Below are positions 1-6,379 of a stretch of DNA of 17,392 bases, piece by piece. Within the stretch, counting starts at the first letter, position 1; each line of letters opens with the position of its first letter. The stretch comes from JBBRLG01 sp038231495. GTDB taxonomy: Bacteria > Planctomycetota > Planctomycetia > Gemmatales > Gemmataceae. The position numbers and the translations under genes were made by a program. The stretch is taken from NCBI GenBank assembly GCA_038231495.1, contig JBBRLG010000079.1, positions 1 to 17,392 of the forward strand. The letters run 5' to 3'. The notes beneath the pieces are model-generated. The model was not told the origin of the DNA. It searched no databases and saw nothing but the letters and a program-made list of their open reading frames with translations.

Positions 1-1
1 G

Positions 2-88
2 ACGTTCATGCGCCACCTGGCCCACCTGCCCCAACACGTCCGGAACTACTTCAAACACCCTCGCATCCATTACGCGGCCGCGCTATAA
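2..88 (+). CDS. C-terminal end of an unidentified protein (cut by window edge)
   Basis: An open frame enters from the left edge and stops at TAA 86-88, giving 28 residues that begin TFMRHLAHLPQH and end YAAAL. It is rich in His, Arg and aromatic residues. The composition would suit the tail of a transposase or other DNA-binding protein, and the neighbourhood contains mobile elements, but nothing in 28 residues proves this. I do not recognise the family. It could also be a chance frame, since no start is visible. Confidence 0.35.
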   Translation, partial: TFMRHLAHLPQHVRNYFKHPRIHYAAAL

Positions 89-125
89 TATGTGAGAATC
101 TTATTTGCCGAGGTAATAAATAGAT

Positions 126-174
126 GCGTCCCCTTTGATTCTCTTTGCGTCCCCTTTGATTCTCTTTGATTCTC
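126..174. repeat. 21-bp tandem repeat ending in the duplication of the adjacent element
   Basis: Two identical 21-bp units (126-146 and 147-167), each beginning GCGTCCCCTTTGATTCTC, are followed by a partial GATTCTC. The last copy overlaps the 8-bp sequence TGATTCTC (167-174) that recurs on the far side of the inverted-repeat element at 292-299. The stretch 89-125 before it holds no gene that I can see. Confidence 0.8.
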
Positions 175-291
175 GGTGGTGACTCCATCGAGCTTCCTGG
201 CGGAATATGGAAGGCTTGGGCAATCTAGGCAGCCGGTTTTCATGCAAAATCGGGCTATTTGTAGCTCAGGAAGCTCGATGGAGTCACAACC
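175..291. mobile_element. 117-bp MITE-like element with 25-bp terminal inverted repeats
   Basis: The left end (175-199, starting GGTGGTGACTCCATCGAG) and the reverse complement of the right end (267-291) match over 25 bp with one mismatch. Directly outside the ends lies the same 8-bp sequence, TGATTCTC, at 167-174 and 292-299, as expected for a target-site duplication. The 67-bp interior has no gene. The element lies exactly where recognisable coding sequence of the downstream ATPase fragment begins. One reservation: the left duplication is also part of a local tandem repeat, so the 8-bp match may partly reflect that. Confidence 0.7.
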
Positions 292-610
292 TGATTCTCC
301 GGAGGAGTCCACGGGCGCGCAGGAGCAGATCGGAATGCTCGTCCGCCTCGCTCTCGGATCAACCATTGCTTCGGCATCGGAGCCAGCTCTTGCGATATTG
401 GACGATCCTTTGACGCATTGCGACATCGGCCGCCTGATTACAATGCGCAGAATTTTACGCCTCGCCGCCGAAGGCGATTCTCGTCTGACTCCGCCTGCTG
501 GGCCTCTACAAATCGTGATCCTCACCTGCCATCCCGAATGGTTTCGAGATGAAAGGGCGATGGTGATTGATCTCGAAAATCCTGAAGTAATGTGTCGCTG
601 GACAGTTTAG
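292..610 (+). pseudogene. C-terminal fragment of an SMC/RecN-like AAA ATPase
   Basis: The frame (open from 176, recognisable from about 292) encodes about 105 residues that read as the end of an ABC-type ATPase head like those of YhaN, RecN and SMC proteins. An ABC signature-like segment (ESTGAQEQIGMLVRLALG) comes first. It is followed by a Walker B/D-loop (LAILDDPLTHCD) and, after a linker, a beta strand ending in the switch histidine (IVILTCHPEWF). Such proteins are many hundreds of residues long, and here the Walker A half and coiled coil are missing. Upstream sequence is the inverted-repeat element and a simple repeat, so this is a remnant. The stop at 608-610 is immediately followed by the dikinase fragment. 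The ORF might be translated from ATG 278, but activity is not expected. Confidence 0.72.
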
Positions 611-1002
611 AAAATCCAATTGCCGTACGCATCGTGGCCGACCAGATCGCCAAGGAGGCGCAGTTCTTCAGCTTCGGCACCAGCGACCTGACGCAGACGG
701 GCCTGGGCATAAGCCGCGACGACTACGGCAGCTTCATCCGGCACTACCTGGAGTCGGACGTTGTGCCGAAAGACCCGTTCCAGACGATCGACTTCGACGG
801 TGTGGGCGGTCTGATGAAGATCGGCGTCGAGAAGGGCCGTTCGGTGCGGTCGGACCTGAAGATCGGCATCTGCGGCGAACACGGCGGCGAGCCGGATTCG
901 GTCAAGTTTTGCCACAAGATCGGGTTGAATTACGTCAGTTGCAGCCCGTTCCGGGTGCCGATCGCGCGCCTGGCGGCGGCGCAAGCGGCGCTGGGTAAGT
1001 AA
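592..1002 (+). pseudogene. ppdK: C-terminal fragment of pyruvate phosphate dikinase
   Basis: The frame encodes about 125 residues that match the end of pyruvate phosphate dikinase (pyruvate + ATP + Pi to phosphoenolpyruvate + AMP + PPi). Visible motifs are FFSFGTSDLTQT, the SRDDYG segment, KDPFQTID, and the catalytic-cysteine loop GICGEHGGEPDSVKFCH, ending in the family's usual IARLAAAQAALGK. The full enzyme is close to 900 residues, so the nucleotide-binding, phosphohistidine and most of the PEP domain are absent. Similarity starts near 628. The first ten or so residues, including the ATG at 592, belong to the foreign sequence that overlaps the ATPase remnant. This is a join between two truncated genes, probably by deletion or recombination. 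The catalytic Cys survives but the fragment cannot fold as an enzyme. Confidence 0.88.
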
Positions 1003-1016
1003 ACCCCGATGGCCGC

Positions 1017-1418
1017 TTGCCCGTTATCCGGCACTTCATTGCCTGCGAACAAATCGAACAGTTCCCGGACGAGAGACGGTACACCTTGCACAAAATCATT
1101 TACGCCATTCGTGCTTTGCGCGGAACGTCGTACCCGCGCATCCAGCCGGCCATCGATCTCTTCGCCGTGTTAACCGATGGGCACGGTGCCCATCGTTTCT
1201 CGGTTGACCTTGTCACCTGGGACAACGCGGAAGAAAGGTCGAACTGGACAAGCCGAGAGGTTATAATGGATTTGGGTCAAGATCCGCTAACCGTTTACGG
1301 CTGGCCGATCCATTTGGCGAATATTCCTTTTCATCGGTCGGGCCTTTATGAATTCCGGTTGGTGTGTGATGGCGAGGTCATCGCCCGTGAACCACTCCTG
1401 ATGCGGGAAAGTCTATGA
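1017..1418 (+). CDS. Hypothetical protein, DUF6941-like
   Basis: This 133-residue protein starts at TTG 1017, reading MPVIRHFIACEQIEQ; the ATG at 1009 is in another frame. It has alternating hydrophobic strands and no signal peptide or membrane segment. The C-terminal part (HRSGLYEFRLVCDGEVIAREPLLM) is typical of small beta-sandwich proteins in which a 'G-x-Y-x-F' strand is followed by a polar hairpin, and the whole resembles the DUF6941 pattern. That is a family without known biochemical role, and the match is from memory. It lies 14 bp after the dikinase remnant and overlaps the next gene by 4 bp (ATGA), so the two are translated together. No clear Shine-Dalgarno or promoter was found, and its original upstream region may have been lost in the rearrangement to its left. 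Confidence 0.68.
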   Translation: MPVIRHFIACEQIEQFPDERRYTLHKIIYAIRALRGTSYPRIQPAIDLFAVLTDGHGAHRFSVDLVTWDNAEERSNWTSREVIMDLGQDPLTVYGWPIHLANIPFHRSGLYEFRLVCDGEVIAREPLLMRESL

Positions 1419-2056
1419 ATCCGGAATTTCAGAAGGACGGGCCGAACGATTACGCGATCGAGTGCGCGATGTTGCCCGCCGTGAAATTTAATGTCGCCGC
1501 CGACCTTGACCCGAAGGACCTTGAGGGCATTCCCGTCGGCGGCTTCGAGAATTGCCTTGTTCTCCTGCCGAAGACGACGTTCGACGCCTCCCAGGCTGCC
1601 GCGTCACCGTCTGAAGTGACCTTGGCGCTTTCCTTCCACTTCTGCGCGGTTTCAACCTCCCTCGCGCAAGACGTGTTGGCGTTCCTGGACACCCTAAACG
1701 ACTACGATCAATCGCTCGGCGGCCGCGGTCTGAGCCTCGATCCCTCTCGGAGCCGGGGCGGCGACGGCTGGCTGACGGTCGTGCTCCGGGCGAACGAGCG
1801 CCAGGGTGCGCCGGCCCGCTTCTCTCAGATGGCCGAACAACTCGGCATCCCCCCGACCAACGGCACGCACGGCACTACGGAAACCCTGGCCGATGGCGGC
1901 GCAATCGCTGGCGTAATTTCGCTTATCGAGCGGCACCAACGGCGCGAAAACGGGACGACCGGCGACGGCCCCCGCACGCCTCCGGACTTGGCAGCCGCGC
2001 GTAGCCGGGTGCAAACCTATCAAGTTCGGTTCGAGTTGGGCCCGGACGTAATTTGA
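1415..2056 (+). CDS. Hypothetical protein, translationally coupled to the preceding gene
   Basis: This 213-residue protein begins at ATG 1415 inside the stop of the previous gene (ATGA overlap), the usual sign of translational coupling. I do not recognise a family. The first half has a conserved-looking core with short beta strands (AIECAMLPAVKFNVA, CLVLLPKTTF, VTLALSFHFCAVS). The middle has a helix (SLAQDVLAFLDTLNDYDQSLGG) followed by a Gly/Arg-rich loop and a strand (GWLTVVLRANERQGA). The C-terminal third is low in predicted structure, rich in Gly/Thr/Pro, and closes with a strand (VQTYQVRFELGP). There is no signal peptide or membrane segment, so it is presumably cytoplasmic. Its coupling suggests it works with the DUF6941-like protein, possibly as a complex. 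Confidence 0.72.
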   Translation: MNPEFQKDGPNDYAIECAMLPAVKFNVAADLDPKDLEGIPVGGFENCLVLLPKTTFDASQAAASPSEVTLALSFHFCAVSTSLAQDVLAFLDTLNDYDQSLGGRGLSLDPSRSRGGDGWLTVVLRANERQGAPARFSQMAEQLGIPPTNGTHGTTETLADGGAIAGVISLIERHQRRENGTTGDGPRTPPDLAAARSRVQTYQVRFELGPDVI

Positions 2057-2077
2057 GGGGAATGGAACTTGCCGTTC

Positions 2078-2120
2078 GCCGCTTGTGGCTTTGCGGACAG
2101 CCCGCAACGCCGCAAGCGGC
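2078..2120. terminator. Hairpin between convergent genes
   Basis: A 19-bp stem with two mismatches pairs 2078-2096 (GCCGCTTGTGGCTTTGCGG) with 2102-2120 across a 5-nt loop. It sits between the plus-strand gene ending at 2056 and the minus-strand gene ending at 2128, so it could terminate both. No long T run follows on either strand, so this may be Rho-assisted or simply one of the GCCGCAAGCGGC elements scattered in this window. Confidence 0.5.
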
Positions 2121-2127
2121 AATACGT

Positions 2128-2883
2128 TTACTTGTCGTCGTCGGCCGGCAGGATTTCCAGCACCGTCTCCAGCCGCTTCACCGCCTCGCCCTGGCGGAAG
2201 TGAATGGTTTTGACGACGCCGTCAACGGGGCTGCGGATTTCGTACATCTTCAATTGCGTCCGCGCTTGATTCTGCTGGCGTTGCGCCACGACCACATTCG
2301 CCTGCTTCGCCACTACTTCCTGCGCATAGCGCTCGTAGGTCAACTTTGCGCCCCGGATGTCCTCTTGCGAGTAGGCATTTGGGACTCTTTTGATGGCTTC
2401 CGCCATGCCATCCAACCGTGACTTGGCGTCCTCCTTCGTCTTGACGGTCGTCAACAAGTCGGCTTCGGCCGCCACGGTTCTTGCTTCCATAATGGCTAGT
2501 TCATCGAGGGCCAGCACGTCGTTAACACGGGCCAGAAGCTGGCCCGTTTTCACCGTATCGCCTTCGCGCAGCCGCCGATATTTCTGCTTGCCCACGACAA
2601 CCACGTCCTTGTCCGCGACCTTGTCGTCCGGGTTGATCTCGGTCAAGATGCCCAGCAACCGACCGTCTACTTCGCTCGGCACCTTGATCGTCCGCAGCAC
2701 CGGCGCAGGTGCGTGAGGCACCGATTGCGCGCCATTCACGGGAGGGGACTGGCCGCGTGGCGCGGACGCTGCTTCTGCCGCGCCGTAAAACGCCAGGCCA
2801 CCCGCGCCGCCGCAGACCGCCAGCGCGGGCGAGTCCCTTCGTTTATATTCTGATAATGGCAGCGCGTGAGGCTGTTCGTTCAC
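2128..2883 (-). CDS. HlyD-type biotin/lipoyl adaptor protein, short
   Basis: This 251-residue protein reads as a membrane-fusion (periplasmic adaptor) protein of the HlyD/RND/ABC-exporter type. A possible weak membrane anchor (ALAVCGGAGGLAFYGAAEAA, about residues 20-40) is followed by a first lipoyl half with RTIKVPSEVDGRLLGILTEI, then LREGDTVKTGQLLARVND. A long helical coiled-coil hairpin comes next (about 120-210, rich in Glu/Ala/Lys/Gln), and then the second lipoyl half (MYEIRSPVDGVVKTIHFRQGEAV). It ends after LETVLEILPADDDK, without the beta-barrel and membrane-proximal domains that bring most adaptors to 350-450 residues. It may therefore be a short subtype or a C-terminally truncated one. 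GTG 2883 is the only start before an upstream in-frame stop. No exporter gene adjoins it. Confidence 0.75.
   Translation of the reverse strand: MNEQPHALPLSEYKRRDSPALAVCGGAGGLAFYGAAEAASAPRGQSPPVNGAQSVPHAPAPVLRTIKVPSEVDGRLLGILTEINPDDKVADKDVVVVGKQKYRRLREGDTVKTGQLLARVNDVLALDELAIMEARTVAAEADLLTTVKTKEDAKSRLDGMAEAIKRVPNAYSQEDIRGAKLTYERYAQEVVAKQANVVVAQRQQNQARTQLKMYEIRSPVDGVVKTIHFRQGEAVKRLETVLEILPADDDK
2844..2857 (+). promoter_or_regulatory. Possible -10 region for the folK fusion gene
   Basis: An AT-rich island (TATATT 2844-2849, GATAAT 2852-2857) stands out in GC-rich DNA 55-70 bp before the ATG at 2913. It lies within the 5' end of the divergent adaptor gene. No good -35 is visible. Confidence 0.25.
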
Positions 2884-2912
2884 CGTGGAGTCTGCGCTTG
2901 AGAGTAGCCACC

Positions 2913-4166
2913 ATGACCGTCACCGCGTACGTCAGCATCGGTAGCAACGTCGAGCCGCGGCGGCAATACATGCACGACGCGGCTACCCTGCTGCCGGAGC
3001 AACTCGACCCTGACGGAAAATACGAATGGCATTGGTCCTCGACTTATGAGACCGCGCCCGTAGGTGGCCCGGCGGGGCAGGGGCCTTACCTGAACGAGGT
3101 GGTCGGCTTCACCACCGACCTTGCCGCGCCGGAGATAATGCGGCGGTTGCTGGAACTCGAAGCCAAACTGGGGCGCGTGCGTCAGGAACGCTTCGGCCCG
3201 CGCACCATCGACCTCGACCTGCTGCTGTACGGCGATTTAGTCCACCACGACGAAACGCTGACGGTCCCGCACCCGCGGATGCACGAACGCCTGTTCGTCC
3301 TGCAACCACTCGCCGAGATCGCGCCGGGGGTGGTGCATCCCGTACTAAAGCGGACGATCGCGGACCTGTTGGCCGACTTGACCGGCACGCGGATTATCAG
3401 CGCTTCGCCTGGCCGGGAATTGACCGGAAAGACAGCGCTGGTAACGGGTTCGACGAGCGGCATCGGCCGCGCCATCGCACTCGAACTGGCCGCGGCGGGC
3501 GCGAACGTCCTCGTCAACGGTCGCCACTCCGTGGAAGCGGCGGAAGCTGTCGCCGCCGATGTGCGCCGGGCGGGCGGTAAGAGCGCAGTCCTTTTGGCCG
3601 ACCTCCGCGACCCGGAAGAGTGCCGCCGGCTCGTGGACCGGGCTTGGGATGTTTGGGAATGGCTCGACATTTTGGTCAACAACGCGGGTGCCGATACCTT
3701 GACCGGCGAAGCGGCGAAATGGTCGTTTGAACGCAAGTTGGAAGAATTGCTGACGGTCGATGTGAAAGCAACGATGTACCTCAGTCGGAGCATCGGCCGC
3801 CGGATGAAGGATGAGGGCGGCGGCGTCATCCTGAACATGGGCTGGGACCAGGCCGAAATCGGCATGGAGGGCGACAGCGGCGAGTTGTTCGCGGCGACCA
3901 AGGGGGCCGTCATGGCGTTCAGCCGCAGCCTGGCGTTGAGCCTCGCGCCCGAGGTGCGCGTCAACTGCCTGGCTCCCGGTTGGATTCAAACGGAGTGGGG
4001 CAAGAACGCTTCTTCGGCCTGGCACAAGCGGGTGAAGCGCGAAACGCCCTTACAGAAATGGGGCCACCCGGACGACGTGGCACGGATGGCGCGGTGGCTG
4101 GTGTCGCCGGCGGCGGGTTACGTTACCGGACAGGTGGTTCGCTGCAATGGGGGGGCGGTAAGGTAG
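2913..4166 (+). CDS. folK: FolK (HPPK) fused to a short-chain dehydrogenase/reductase
   Basis: The 417-residue protein has two domains. Residues 1-160 are 6-hydroxymethyl-7,8-dihydropterin pyrophosphokinase (folate pathway). They show YVSIGSN, YETAPVG and the HPPK signature RFGPRTIDLDLLLYG, then HPRMHERLFVLQPL. Residues 170-417 are an SDR with the NAD(P) motif TGSTSGIG (178-185), NNAG (256-259) and a GG-containing C terminus. The SDR active site is odd: the YxxxK position reads F326-AAT-K330, and the usual Ser is replaced by NMGWDQ (D312). An Asp at that place is known from pteridine reductase PTR1, and FolM-type enzymes also depart from the Ser, so a pterin substrate is plausible by inference. 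The ATG at 2913 fits the start of HPPK homology, and the longer open frame upstream is the shadow of the adaptor gene. The gene ends 25 bp from a convergent gene. Confidence 0.92.
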   Translation: MTVTAYVSIGSNVEPRRQYMHDAATLLPEQLDPDGKYEWHWSSTYETAPVGGPAGQGPYLNEVVGFTTDLAAPEIMRRLLELEAKLGRVRQERFGPRTIDLDLLLYGDLVHHDETLTVPHPRMHERLFVLQPLAEIAPGVVHPVLKRTIADLLADLTGTRIISASPGRELTGKTALVTGSTSGIGRAIALELAAAGANVLVNGRHSVEAAEAVAADVRRAGGKSAVLLADLRDPEECRRLVDRAWDVWEWLDILVNNAGADTLTGEAAKWSFERKLEELLTVDVKATMYLSRSIGRRMKDEGGGVILNMGWDQAEIGMEGDSGELFAATKGAVMAFSRSLALSLAPEVRVNCLAPGWIQTEWGKNASSAWHKRVKRETPLQKWGHPDDVARMARWLVSPAAGYVTGQVVRCNGGAVR

Positions 4167-4171
4167 GGAGT

Positions 4172-4192
4172 GCAAAGCCGCAAGCGGCGGAT
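4172..4192. repeat. 21-bp dispersed repeat with GCCGC/GCGGC core, copy 1
   Basis: The sequence starting GCAAAGCCGCAAGCGGC is identical over 21 bp to 6380-6400. Its centre GCCGCAAGCGGC is self-complementary. Here it lies between convergent genes and could help terminate the folK fusion gene. The second copy lies in a divergent promoter region, so termination is not its only possible role. Confidence 0.6.
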
Positions 4193-4596
4193 CAGGGTTG
4201 GGGGTCGAAGCGGTGGGCCAGGCGGCGACTGTTGATGTCGAGGGCTTCGAGGATTTTGACGACGGGGCCGGTGTCGATACCCCAGCTTAAAGCCCAGCAG
4301 ATGATGTCGAGGTTTTCCTGGCCGGACTTCAGGCGGTCGAGGATGCGGTCCAGGAGCAGCGTGTTGTCGTGAAAGCGGCGTTCGAGGAGGCCGAAGTCGC
4401 CGCGGTCGAGTTCGACCCAGAAGCGTTTACCCTGCAAGTGTTCCAGCCAGCGCGCCCGCAGGTAGCCCCACCAGTGACACTGGACCCAACGGCGGATAGC
4501 GGCCTCACCGAGGTCGCAACCCGCCTTTTCGCTTTCGATCCATTTGAAACGCAGCGCTTCCTGTTCGCCGTCGATGTAAACGCTGGCTCTTTCCAT
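4192..4596 (-). CDS. Hypothetical protein, small, Trp/Arg-rich
   Basis: The chosen start is ATG 4596 with a purine-rich AAGGGG stretch about 12 nt upstream, giving 134 residues (MERASVYIDGEQEALRFKW). A longer frame reaches GTG 4731, but its extra 45 residues look unlike a protein core. The protein is mostly helical and charged, with an aromatic-rich centre (RRWVQCHWWGYLRARWLEHLQG) and a repeating Leu/Asp pattern (DNTLLLDRILDRLK). There is no membrane segment or signal peptide. I do not recognise the family. The opening YIDG(E)xxALR could be a small metal- or nucleic-acid-binding fold, but nothing proves this. It faces the folK fusion gene tail to tail. Confidence 0.65.
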   Translation of the reverse strand: MERASVYIDGEQEALRFKWIESEKAGCDLGEAAIRRWVQCHWWGYLRARWLEHLQGKRFWVELDRGDFGLLERRFHDNTLLLDRILDRLKSGQENLDIICWALSWGIDTGPVVKILEALDINSRRLAHRFDPQP

Positions 4597-4681
4597 GGGT
4601 CCAAACCCCTTGGTACTCTGTCCCAATTGGCCCTCACTAAACGTCCGTGCGAGTTCAGGAAGTTTCCTCAGGCGTTTAATA

Positions 4682-4710
4682 ATCCTACCGCGATTGTACT
4701 TGCCGTGCAA
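4682..4710 (-). promoter_or_regulatory. Possible sigma70-type promoter for the 4192-4596 gene
   Basis: Read on the minus strand, TTGCAC (4710-4705) and TAGGAT (4687-4682) are separated by 17 bp. The -10 is about 85 nt before ATG 4596. The match is fair and unproven. Confidence 0.3.
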
Positions 4711-4796
4711 GGTAGTTCCAGCCCCTACCACGCCGAAGGTCGGGCCAGATTGCCTGAAAGGACAATTTTACCAAGCGGGCGTCGAGTGCGGGAAGA

Positions 4797-4835
4797 TCGG
4801 GGGTCGGGGGTCGGGGGTCGGGGGTCGGGGGTCGG
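4797..4835 (+). repeat. TCGGGGG heptamer array (G-quadruplex-prone)
   Basis: Five full copies of the heptamer TCGGGGG plus TCGG lie in a row without a mismatch. The five runs of five G spaced by TC form a textbook G-quadruplex motif on the plus strand. The array lies in the 341-bp gene-free stretch 4597-4937, upstream of the 4192-4596 gene. Confidence 0.9.
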
Positions 4836-4850
4836 AAGAGGGGCAATAAA

Positions 4851-4882
4851 TAGCTGTTAGCTGTCAGCTATTAGCTGTCAGC
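4851..4882. repeat. TAGCTGT(T/C)AG direct and inverted repeats
   Basis: TAGCTGTTAG, CTGTCAGCTATTAGCTGTCAG form overlapping direct copies of TAGCTGTYAG with AGCT palindromes. The block separates the two heptamer arrays. No coding content was seen. Confidence 0.7.
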
Positions 4883-4888
4883 CAATTC

Positions 4889-4933
4889 CGACACCCGACA
4901 CCCGACACCCGACACCCGACACCCGACACCCGA
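4889..4933. repeat. CGACACC heptamer array
   Basis: Six full copies of CGACACC and a partial one follow each other exactly. On the minus strand the unit is GGTGTCG, one base different per unit from the 4797-4835 array read in inverse orientation, so the two arrays could pair imperfectly. The array ends 4 bp before the stop codon of the minus-strand gene at 4938. Confidence 0.9.
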
Positions 4934-4937
4934 TCTT

Positions 4938-5291
4938 TCATTCCGCCTTGCCCTGCAACCCCGGCAAGGCGATTGCCAACTCGGTCTTGCGGTAGCCGAG
5001 CGAGCGCAGCACTTCCAGCACTTCGCTCCAGGTCGGGAACGGGCGGCGGTTGGCACGCTTGTACTGGTCCATCGCCTTCATGAAAATGATCTCTTCGTCG
5101 CTGTAATCCTTCTCGCAAGTGGTCGGATCGACCTGGCGGCGGCGTTCGCCGAGATTGCGGCGTTCCTTGCCTTCGCGGCGATCGACGGTCACGGGGATTT
5201 CCCGCGTCCGACGGTCGTTCCGGTGACGGCGGTCGTCGCCCCGGCGCTCCGTGACGACGAAATTCGAGGGTGACGCTTCTTCGGTACTCAT
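4938..5291 (-). CDS. Hypothetical protein with Arg-rich N-terminal half
   Basis: This 117-residue protein starts at ATG 5291, with GGAG eight bases upstream on the minus strand. Residues 1-55 are highly basic and repetitive (ERRGDDRRHRNDRR, DRREGKERRNLGERRR), likely disordered and able to bind nucleic acid or acidic surfaces. Residues 58-117 look folded and helical (CEKDYSDEEIIFMKAMDQYK, then RPFPTWSEVLEVLRSLGYRK), somewhat like a small winged-helix or regulatory domain. The tail is LAIALPGLQGKAE. I do not know the family. The style, a charged N-terminus followed by a short conserved helical domain, is common among small planctomycete proteins. A heptamer repeat array directly follows its stop. 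Confidence 0.72.
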   Translation of the reverse strand: MSTEEASPSNFVVTERRGDDRRHRNDRRTREIPVTVDRREGKERRNLGERRRQVDPTTCEKDYSDEEIIFMKAMDQYKRANRRPFPTWSEVLEVLRSLGYRKTELAIALPGLQGKAE

Positions 5292-5469
5292 GGTGGTGAC
5301 TCCAACGGGCCGGCGAATAACGGGTTCCCGGCGATCTGCGCCGACCGGGAACCGGAATGAGTCGCTTGACAGTACAAATTGCCCTTACGGAGTATAGCTC
5401 ACAGTCCGGAGATGACAAATTTGCGGGTAAAGAAATCGGCTGCTGCACGCGGCTCGTTTGGAAAGGAAG

Positions 5470-6333
5470 TTACGCCTGCCGCTGCCGTTCGCTCAAGTAG
5501 GCCGCCAAGGCATCGCGCCAGGGCCGCAGCGGTTTTACACCGATCCGGTCGATGCCGACGCCCGAGAGGACGCTGTAGCGCGGCCGCCGGGCCGGGGCGC
5601 TGTATTCGCGGCTGGGAATCGGCGTCAGGTCTGCCGGGACGCCGCTCAATTCAAAAACCGCCCGCGCCAGCTCGTGCCAGGAACAGTGGCCGGCGTTGGT
5701 AACATGGTACAAACCCGTACGCTTCAGGGCCAGCATTTCGACCGTCGCCGCCGCCAGGTCCACGGTATAGGTCGGCGTGCAAAGCTGGTCGTCCACGACG
5801 CGCAACGGCTTGCCCTGGCCGGCGCTGCGTAACATTGTCTCCACGAAATTGCCGCCCTTGCCGCCGCTGCCCCAAACGCCGTACAGCCCGCAAGTGCGGA
5901 GGATCAGGTGCCGCGGACAGGTCATGCGGATCAGGTGTTCGCCCGTGAGCTTGCTGAGGCCGTACTGGTTCACCGGCCCCGGCGCGTCGGCCTCGTCCCA
6001 CGGTGTCGTACGCGTCTCGTCGAGGCCGAAAACGTAGTCCGTGCTGAAGTGGACCAGGCTGCAATCTAGCTCGTGGCAAATATGGGCCAGTTTGCCGACG
6101 CCCCAGGCGTTGACCGCGAAGGCGGTTTCGCGGTCGGTCTCGGCGCGATCGACGAAATTGTAGGCGGCACAGTTGACCACCACGTCGGGCTTGAGGGCCG
6201 TGAGCGTCGCCGTCAGCAGGTCGGGTTTGGTCAGATCGGCGTCGGCGCGCGTCAAGCGGACGACTTCACCCGCCAGACGGGGGCACAGGTCGCGGCCCAG
6301 TTGTCCCTCGGAACCGATGACGGCGTATTTCAT
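5470..6333 (-). CDS. rfbD: dTDP-4-dehydrorhamnose reductase
   Basis: This 287-residue NAD(P)H-dependent extended SDR reduces dTDP-4-keto-L-rhamnose to dTDP-L-rhamnose, the last step of the sugar-nucleotide route for surface polysaccharides. The start MKYAVIGSEGQLGRDL holds the GxxGQLG nucleotide loop. VVNCAAYNFVDRAE, FSTDYVF (96-102) and the catalytic Y124-x-x-x-K128 (NQYGLSKLTGE) follow. Further family marks are RTCGLYG and the C-terminal LRPWRDALAAYL. ATG 6333 is preceded by GAGG at proper distance; the frame is open further upstream but without homology. No other rml gene lies in the window. It is divergent from queF across 115 bp. Confidence 0.93.
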   Translation of the reverse strand: MKYAVIGSEGQLGRDLCPRLAGEVVRLTRADADLTKPDLLTATLTALKPDVVVNCAAYNFVDRAETDRETAFAVNAWGVGKLAHICHELDCSLVHFSTDYVFGLDETRTTPWDEADAPGPVNQYGLSKLTGEHLIRMTCPRHLILRTCGLYGVWGSGGKGGNFVETMLRSAGQGKPLRVVDDQLCTPTYTVDLAAATVEMLALKRTGLYHVTNAGHCSWHELARAVFELSGVPADLTPIPSREYSAPARRPRYSVLSGVGIDRIGVKPLRPWRDALAAYLSERQRQA

Positions 6334-6379
6334 CGGGAATATCCTCGGTTTTGCCGCGTGCGGCTGAGCGCTCCCAATC

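Noticed and set aside
84..89. TATAAT as a promoter -10
   Set aside because: It overlaps the stop of the partial gene, has no -35 at proper distance, and no intact gene follows.
2709..2912. N-terminal extension of the FolK fusion (MREAPIARHSRE...)
   Set aside because: It is Arg/Pro-rich, antisense to the adaptor gene, and HPPK homology begins at ATG 2913.
4797..4933. CRISPR array
   Set aside because: The units are contiguous 7-mers without spacers and no cas gene is near. The 73-bp array at 17202 fails for the same reason.
5292..5304. Second copy of the MITE end at 175 (GGTGGTGACTCCA)
   Set aside because: Only 13 bp match, no inverted partner was found, and the sequence is explained as the ribosome site (GGAG) and leader of the minus-strand gene starting at 5291.
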